64,000 bases of DNA, taken from Atherinomorus stipes (Eukaryota; Chordata; Actinopteri; Atheriniformes; Atherinidae). Below, in pieces: positions 56,086 through 64,000 of this stretch; position 1 is the stretch's first letter; each line of letters begins with the position of its first letter. Under the pieces are notes generated by a model. That model searched no databases and had not been told where the DNA came from. It saw only the letters and a program-made list of their open reading frames with translations. The stretch covers positions 62,001 to 126,000 of the forward strand of contig JALJCO010013427.1 in assembly GCA_023101725.1 (NCBI GenBank), given 5' to 3'. A program made the translations under genes and the position numbers.

Positions 56086-56495
56086 TAGTGATGCATGAAA
56101 TGAAAATTTTTTAACTGATACCATAACTGATAATTTTCTGTTTCTCATGGTGACACCGTTTTTAAAGGTGAAAATGATGTAATATTCATTTCTTGTGCAA
56201 AATTAGAAAAATACCTCTGTTGCATTTGCTGTACATTTAGCAGTTGCCGGAGACGTCATAATGTTGCACGGTGGGTGCGGCCTTATGTTGTTCTCATTCC
56301 TCATGTATTAAAACAAAAAAGAAAAACAAACAAACAAAAGAAACATTCAGCCGGTTCATCACTAAACAGCGCCTGTTATATATTGGTTAATTATATAGAT
56401 TGACATCGAGTCGATATCGGACTGATATCGATATTCAATATTAAAGCCAATATCAGCCGATACAGATAGTGGGAGGATAATATTGTGCATCTTTA
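56086..56495 (+). mobile_element. hAT-like element, GATGCACAAT family, copy 1
   Basis: Starts TAGTGATGCATGAAATG and ends ATTGTGCATCTTTA. It shares TGATAATTTTCTG, CTTCTCATGG/TTTCTCATGG and AAAATGATGTAATATTCATT with the opposite-strand copy at 61124-61701. No transposase. Confidence 0.7.
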
Positions 56496-57289
56496 AAAAT
56501 AATTGTAATAATTAAAAAGTAAATTTATGAGATGAGTAAATTCATGTTTTGAGATGGTTTTCTCAAACTTCTGCAAAACTGTGTTGTTGTCCATAATGTT
56601 TATAGCTTTAATGAAATTTCAGAACCTGTATCCTTTAAGTATGTAGCGGTATGAAAATTTCATGTCGTGTTTATTGTGACCAAAATGATCATAATTATCA
56701 CTATTCTGGTGGTATTGTTGAAATGTGCTAAGAATGTTCAGAACTTGCATTTACACACACTGAAATCATTTCACAGCATTTTATTAAATAAAAATTTAAA
56801 AAGCATTGTACACAATAAATAAATAGATAAATAAAAACTAAAGAAATCAATAAAAGTTTAAATATATAGTTTTCTCCCAGCATCCTTAAAGAAAATATCA
56901 AAATACATCCAGACTTTGTCCTTTCTGTCCAAAGTTGCAAACTGTATCCGAGGGAATGCTGGTTTTCCAGGCAATGAGCTGCAATACTGTGATTTTTTCA
57001 AAGTGCGATAATCACAATTTTCCGATGATTGAAATCTGAAACAGTAATGCTAACCGTCAGGACTTATATCGGGATTTATGTTGTTATCTGTAATTTTTAC
57101 ATCCCTATCCTTAAAAAAGAAAAAAAAAGCCATGTCATCATCTCTGAAGCTGCAACCAGTCATACTTTTAGAAGTGTGTATTTTCTGCTACCTTTGGTCC
57201 ACCAAGCTTCACCTTCTACAAAAGCCTCTCTGTAAATAAGAGATTCTCACCAGCTAAGTGGATTTTCCCTTAGCTGTCATGCTTTGTTT

Positions 57290-57870
57290 TTGCTGTGCAA
57301 CTGAATGAGTTTAGAGCACACAACTCAGGCCAATCATGTCTGATGTTTCTCAACTGCTCAAGTCCTTTGAGGAGGACCCCTTGTAGCTGGACAGCCCATC
57401 GTGTGCTGTCCTTCAATGGCTACTCCAACATCTTCAAGATTTGTGGACTGTTTGAGTGGCAGTGCGGTTCTGTGCAGTGATTTGTCCCACGAGGCTGGCC
57501 CTGCCTCTGCCATTGCTACCGTCAGCAACTCTGCTACAACTGCGCATGCATACAGGATACTGGCATTTGCTGAATTCAAGGTGGCGTCTTTTCAATTAGA
57601 GAGTGAAATACCTTTTCAGCCTCTCGAGTGGCCTGGCGAACTACAGCCAAGGGGGCCCCGGCAGTATAATGATGCCTGGCACAATAGTACCACTGTTCCC
57701 CGACCCGTTCCCAGGAAACCACACAACATGTGCCATTGTGCACTGTGCTTTGCTGCCCAACCACGTTGCCCGGCTTTAGCCAGAGACACCGAGAGGCCTG
57801 GCTGTGCAGCGAAGCTCACAGCATTGTTGTTGGTAGCTTCAGAGGACTGCTAGGTGCAGAGCAGGGCTTT
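57290..57870. other. GC-richer island with overlapping open frames, unassigned
   Basis: Frames on both strands overlap (57401-57853 +, 57819-57616 -, 57579-57358 -) and none matches a family I know. There are no matching splice partners. A decayed repeat is the likeliest explanation. Confidence 0.3.
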
Positions 57871-57879
57871 TTCACCTTA

Positions 57880-60240
57880 CGCTATATTTGGTGAGTTGAA
57901 ATATTTTTTCCACAAAAAGCTACCTTCAAAAGATTAGGTTGTGAAGCGGAAGAGGCCTGAGGGAACAGGGGCAGCTGAGTCGCTGCCAGGAATGGTAGTA
58001 CAGAAAACCCTGAGCATTGTGGCGATGTTGTACCCTTCTCAATACAAGAGGAAACCAAGAGAAAAGTGACAAGCAGAGAAATGGAGGCACAAAGACAGCT
58101 AGAACTGGTTTGTAGCTGGTCCTGGCTGGTTCTTCTCTTTACAACTCAATGCTGGGTGTTCAACCATTTGTGTGCTCCTCCTTTATAGATCCCAACATGG
58201 TCACCATTATAGCTGCTGTTTATGCATCAGAGCAAAGGAGATCATTCAGGGCCAGCCAGATAGGGGGGCTTTAGTCAACAGCATGTAGGAGATACATGTC
58301 ACAGGGGCCTTTCTGGGCCCCACAAGCCAGCTGGTCAGCTAATACAACACAACAGGAGACCCAGGAAATGGAGGCCTGCAGCAAAGCCCAGTGTGTCATG
58401 GCAAACTGAAAGCTCTCTTTCCTCTGAAGGAAGACCTGTCAGTTAATGTGTCAATTATTCATGAGATTTGCCAAAACATTGTTTCATCATCAGCTCTCTG
58501 ATGGGAGTAGGTTACAGGAGAGCATGCTGGCTGCTCTTAGACACTTTATTTACACTTTATTTACATTTCTAGTGGGATTTTAAAAAAATGAATAAATCTG
58601 GAAGTAAAAAAGAAGATAGATGTGGATAAGGTTAGTTTGAATATTGAAGGAGAACTAAATACAACACACTAAGATATCAAGTAATATACAGTAAATGAAG
58701 TTTTACTACTACTCATTTTTTTTAGATTATGGAAATGCATTTTAATTTAATGTCATTGATCTCAATCTCATTGTTTTCCCTTATTGATTTGGTTTTTATC
58801 AGAGGGCAAAGCTCAGTGTGCTTTGTGTGCTTCTTCCCGTCCAGGCGGAGTTGTCTACATCACCTCAATCTCTTCACCGTCATCTGCTCTAAACTATGCT
58901 GAATTTTAAGTAAAGGGACATGATAATAAGTATACGGGACAACCTATACTTTAAGGTTTCTGATGAGTTGCTAACCAATCACATTTTAGAGTGGTTTATT
59001 TCTGCAGGATAGGATACACATAAACAGTCAAAAGCTATGTCACACAATCCCCAAACTAGTCGTCTCATGAAGGCTCAGGTTTTCATCAGGGTTTTCTTTT
59101 TGTATTTAAAGTATTTATTTTCAGCTACTGGGGGATTGAACAGGAAGTTTTGGTCTTGATATCCATTATCTGTTATCTGGCCATCTGCCAGCTTCCCCAG
59201 CTGTCGCTGCCAGATGAGTCAGTGGATTCCCAGAGTGAACTTACTCGACCTCTAACCCTCTCCTTCAGTATAGAAGTAAACTTACATGGTAAATTGTAAA
59301 AATGTATTAAATAATAAAACAATTTTTTAATGTTTCTACATTTTATTGCATTTTACTTTACTTTTTCCTCCTTTCTAATCTATTTGTATTTTCTATATTT
59401 CACTTTCATTATTTTAGTTCTTTCTTTGATCCTTTTTTGTATATATACTATAGCATAAATAATAACTGCATTAGAAAATTGTGTCTCAAAGGTTTTGATT
59501 TTTACAGCATATCTTATACCTTTTAATGACAACAGCCATTTAAAATCCTTTTAATAATGGAGAGTTTATCATTTCTACGAGTGTTTTGAATCAATTTACT
59601 GATTTTATTCATACATTGCAGAAAGGGATTTTGATTTCAGTCATCATAAAGAAAGATAACTCGTCATCTGTAAACCCACATATGCCTTTATCTTCCCATA
59701 TGTTTTTTTTTTTTAAACAAATGAACTCTTTTAGCTCTGTGGACATACCCATAATGAAATGAATATATTTCTCCGACCACAAGATCTTTTTGAACATTTT
59801 TGGAGTCATAGTAAAGCAGCACTTGTGAGATCTGATAGGATGTGTGAATATCAGAATATACATCAGTGATAAAGATCAAATGAAGATGGCATAAATGTAA
59901 AAACTTTCATGCTCAGCTCGAAAAAAAGCACTTTCTTGATTAATATGACTACCCCTTTAGAATGAGGCAGCTGCAGCTCTGACCTTCTATCAAATCATTG
60001 TAAAATATGTGGATATAATCTCTACAGAGCCCGGCACTGATAAAGTAAATCAGACCAACATTAGAGCAGTTTTAGCACAGACAGTTCAGATAAAGTCTCC
60101 AAAATGGCACAATTTGGCACCATCTGTTCTGAAAGTTCCCCAAGTGGGAGACTACAGGAGTTTTTTTCCTGCTCCTCAAAAAAACAAAAAACAAAATAAA
60201 AAAAAAGAAGAAAAAAATCAGCTTAAAGAATAATTTAGCA
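57880..60240. other. Non-coding DNA upstream of the first visible slc38a3 exon
   Basis: AT-rich; no exons or bounded repeats were found. The A-rich stretch at 60178-60215 is low-complexity. Confidence 0.4.
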
Positions 60241-60248
60241 GTTTTTTT

Positions 60249-60257
60249 AGATAGATG

Positions 60258-60296
<39 letters not shown>

Positions 60297-60320
60297 TAGT
60301 TATAGATAGATAGATAGATA
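60249..60320 (+). repeat. (GATA)n microsatellite
   Basis: About 17 GATA/GATG units in two blocks, broken by TTAGTTATA at about 60296-60304. Confidence 0.95.
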
Positions 60321-60321
60321 G

Positions 60322-60356
60322 AAAGATACTTTATTGATCCCAGAGGAGAAATTCAT
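60322..60356 (-). repeat. LINE 3' tail (GGGATCAATAAAGTATC type)
   Basis: The reverse strand reads ...CTGGGATCAATAAAGTATCT and runs straight into the ATCT repeat. This is the standard 3' terminus of a fish LINE family whose tail is a tetranucleotide repeat. Only the tail is present. Confidence 0.6.
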
Positions 60357-60515
60357 TCATTTAGCTCAGATAAACTAACTTTAAATAGCCTACTTAGTTT
60401 GTAATTTTGAGGTTTTGCTGGGGGGCGGGTGGATCTCTACTTCTTCATATTCTCACAGTGCATGTTACTCCTATCCCTCTCTTATGATAATGGCTTGTAT
60501 TTTCTTCTTTTACAG

Positions 60516-63324
<2,809 letters not shown>

Positions 63325-63433
63325 TAAGTCACCCATTCATATCCCATCGGTTAAACCTATGAAACGTGATTGCAGAAGGTGGTGAATTACACTACCCAGA
63401 AGTCAATTGTCTCTTCAACCCTTTAGGGTTTAC

Positions 63434-63983
63434 TAGGGCTGGGCGATATGGACCAAATATCACATCACAATATATCCATCTATTTTAGAATGAAATCTTG
63501 CAAGATATCATCGTTTTGTTACGAAATATCATGAGATTTCACAAAATACCGCGAGATTTCATCATTCTGTTACAAAATCTTGCGGTATTTTGTTGAAATC
63601 TCATGAGATTTTCATAGCAAAACAATGATTTCTCACGAGATTTCATTAGTAAAATAGATTGATACCGCATTTTTAAATATAGATATGGTATAGGCATATA
63701 TGAAACTATATGTATATAATAATAATAATATAATAAAAAAAAATATATATAATAAAACTATATGAAAATATCGCAGTATTGATATTTTTTTCCCACCCAT
63801 ATTAAATAATTAGGTGACCCCCTTGTAGTCAGTGGTGGTGCAGACGGGTCATTACGAAAAAAATAAAGCAAAAAAATTTGCACAACTAATACCGCGATAT
63901 AACAATATGTGTAAATATCATATTTCTCTCATGTACAGTAAATATCATATCACGATATCATATCAGTATACCGCACAGCCCTA
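63434..63983 (+). mobile_element. hAT miniature element with perfect 8-bp target duplication
   Basis: Ends TAGGGCTGGGCGATAT (63434) and, inverted, TAGGGCTGTGCGGTAT (63983) match at 14 of 16 positions. GGGTTTAC lies directly before (63426-63433) and after (63984-63991). The inside is AT-rich with many ATATC words and no coding frame. It sits in the slc38a3 intron about 110 bp after the exon ending at 63323. Confidence 0.93.
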
Positions 63984-64000
63984 GGGTTTACCAGAACAAG

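Overview
This looks like ray-finned fish (teleost) nuclear DNA. Genes are split by GT-AG introns, the intergenic DNA is AT-rich, and there are many fish-type DNA transposons (hAT, Tc1/mariner), a LINE, microsatellites and long homopolymers. No bacterial, organellar or viral gene was recognised. The species cannot be named from the sequence alone.

Two protein-coding genes are supported, both on the + strand. (1) Positions 1201-10192 hold the last 19 coding exons of rbm5, a nuclear alternative-splicing regulator. In order they encode the end of RRM1, a RanBP2-type zinc finger, RRM2, a low-complexity linker, the OCRE domain, a C2H2 finger, a G-patch and the C-terminus. The 5' exons lie before the window. 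One exon has a single extra A in an A9 run (8146-8154) that breaks the frame. (2) Positions 60516-63323 hold the first three coding exons of a sodium-coupled neutral amino-acid transporter, best matched to slc38a3; the rest lies beyond the window. A CpG-rich segment ending in a splice donor at 25197/25198 could be its non-coding first exon. The pairing recalls human 3p21.31, where RBM5 and SLC38A3 are neighbours.

The ~50 kb between the genes is mostly repeats. The main one is a single L1-type LINE on the - strand, 31787-41193 (about 9.4 kb). A 12-16 bp target-site duplication brackets it (31775-31790 and 41194-41209), and a 43-nt T run (poly(A) in the element's sense) closes it. It has ORF1 (40914-40141), a 671-nt spacer with a 36-bp minisatellite, ORF2 (39469-35724; endonuclease, reverse transcriptase and cysteine motif) broken once at a homopolymer, and a 3.9-kb 3' region. 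That region is very C-rich and T-poor on +, so G-rich and A-poor in the transcript.

Other mobile DNA: a one-ended Tc1/mariner DD34E copy (18369-19665); hAT miniatures with readable 8-bp target duplications (20940-21615, 26538-26943, 63434-63983); a decayed hAT transposase copy nested in an older repeat (46997-47942 within about 46780-48135); mariner-type miniatures (12149-12723, 50248-50867); several further inverted-repeat elements; and a LINE 3' fragment in an rbm5 intron (about 1799-2110). No tRNA, rRNA or CRISPR array was found.
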